Shown here one piece after another: positions 17,844 through 18,482 of a DNA stretch of 18,482 nt. Location: positions 1-18,482 of the forward strand of contig JAIQCW010000186.1 of assembly GCA_020283715.1 (NCBI GenBank), read 5' to 3'. Under the pieces are notes generated by a model that saw only the letters and a list, made by a program, of their open reading frames with translations, did not search any database and was not told the origin of the DNA. The translations under genes and the position numbers were made by a program. Origin of the DNA: Cytauxzoon felis (taxonomy: Eukaryota > Apicomplexa > Aconoidasida > Piroplasmida > Theileriidae). Within the stretch, counting starts at the first letter, position 1. Each line of letters starts with the position of its first letter.

Positions 17844-18141
17844 TTCACAAAGCATTCGAAATTTAACCTTATATAAAGTATAATTAAATATAATAATTAA
17901 ATATATTCATCATTTCACATTTTATATAATTAATATCAGCTTTTATTGATGTATAGAAATTCCTAGACCCTACTTTGAGGAATTATGTAATAATAAAACC
18001 TATGCTAAAGGTCTGGAATTATCTACCGTCAATTACACATTTTAAAGGCATATTCAGTGAATTTAATTAATACAAATTCTGTTTAAATTATATATAGATT
18101 GATATTAATAAGTCATTACATGTACATTGTATAGTAATACC
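17844..18141. other. AT-rich spacer with a small hairpin region
   Basis: No gene is seen. AATTCCT (17958) pairs with AGGAATT (17978-17984). A competing partner AGGTCTGGAATT occurs at about 18009-18020, so the stretch 17958-18020 could fold in two ways. Whether it is transcribed is unknown. Confidence 0.4.
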
Positions 18142-18431
18142 GACCTTCCGTTGTCTTGAAGACAGCTCTCCACCTGATGTCCATCTTATCCATTGCATGG
18201 AGCTCTTCTATTTACATATCTCTAAAGAGTAAAGCCACTCCCAGAGATCGTGGCGGTAAGAAGGGTAGTGATGGATCATCCATCATGGGAATGATGGAAG
18301 ATGGTTCTAAGGATGGTGTAGCAGATGTAACCTCAAGTGGAACCTGGAAGCGATCCATGGGAGCTGGAAGGGGAAGTAAATAAGAAGGCCGCCACGGCGA
18401 GTGGGAACAGACGCTGTAATCTCAAGTGGAA
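18142..18431 (+). repeat. Dispersed inverted-end element, copy 7
   Basis: The copy has GAAGACAGCTCTCCACCTGA, GGAGCTCTTCTATTTACATA, the core CTCTAAAGAGTAAAGCCACT with CCCAGAGATCGTGGCGG, and the same extra block as copy 6 (ATGGGAATGATGGAAGATGG, TTCTAAGGATGG). It continues with CCTCAAGTGGAACCTGGAAG, GGGAGCTGGAAGGGGAAGTA and GCCGCCACGGCGAGTGGGA, ending at TCTCAAGTGGAA. A 75-codon frame across it simply reads through the repeat. Confidence 0.88.
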
Positions 18432-18482
18432 TATGTTAATATAACTTCACATGATGTAATTTTCTATGTTTATACTTTTTCA

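Noticed and set aside
18156..18383. Plus-strand open frame of 75 codons
   Set aside because: It is a read-through of element copy 7; the corresponding frame is broken in copy 6, so there is no sign of protein-level selection.

Overview
The window looks like nuclear DNA of a piroplasm (Theileria, Babesia or Cytauxzoon group). It is AT-rich. Compact housekeeping genes lie on both strands, and most introns are only 33 to 54 bp with GT...AG ends. A purine-salvage pair, a farnesyl/geranylgeranyl diphosphate synthase and fast-evolving surface-protein-like genes are also present. An early-branching Theileria such as T. equi or T. haneyi is my best guess, based on the style of the decayed surface-protein genes, but the species cannot be fixed from the sequence alone.

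Layout. Positions 1-1350 are a gene-free degenerate tandem array of subtelomere character. It is followed on the minus strand by a large cysteine-rich gene (about 1.56-3.14 kb) resembling piroplasm variant surface antigens. APRT (minus) and an adenosine deaminase-like gene (plus) then diverge from a 112-bp gap. Next on the minus strand come thiamine pyrophosphokinase (6.9-7.5 kb) and ribosomal protein S5 (8.2-9.2 kb, four exons). A divergent Arf-like GTPase follows on the plus strand (9.7-10.4 kb). From 10.8 to 13.3 kb the minus strand carries two decayed, related surface-protein-like genes. The plus strand then carries TFIIF beta (13.4-14.5 kb, seven exons) and MBF1 (14.75-15.36 kb, four exons). 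A nine-exon polyprenyl diphosphate synthase fills 15.4-17.6 kb on the minus strand, followed by a tRNA-Ile(AAT).

The most striking feature is a GC-richer dispersed element of about 250-340 bp with inverted-repeat ends. Six fuller copies and one fragment occur in 18.5 kb, all outside coding exons. Two of them sit inside introns of the synthase gene and expand those introns about tenfold. The element looks like a MITE-type or structured non-coding repeat, and it is the best candidate here for something undescribed.

Functionally, APRT and the ADA-like protein both belong to purine salvage, which piroplasms depend on because they do not make purines. The ADA-like protein keeps all metal ligands but lacks the usual catalytic Glu and two other active-site residues, so its activity may be altered. 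The remaining genes are ordinary cofactor, translation, transcription and isoprenoid functions. Splice models were built by hand from GT/AG sites, phase and family similarity. They are strong for RPS5, TFIIF beta, MBF1 and the synthase, and tentative for the cysteine-rich gene and the decayed genes.
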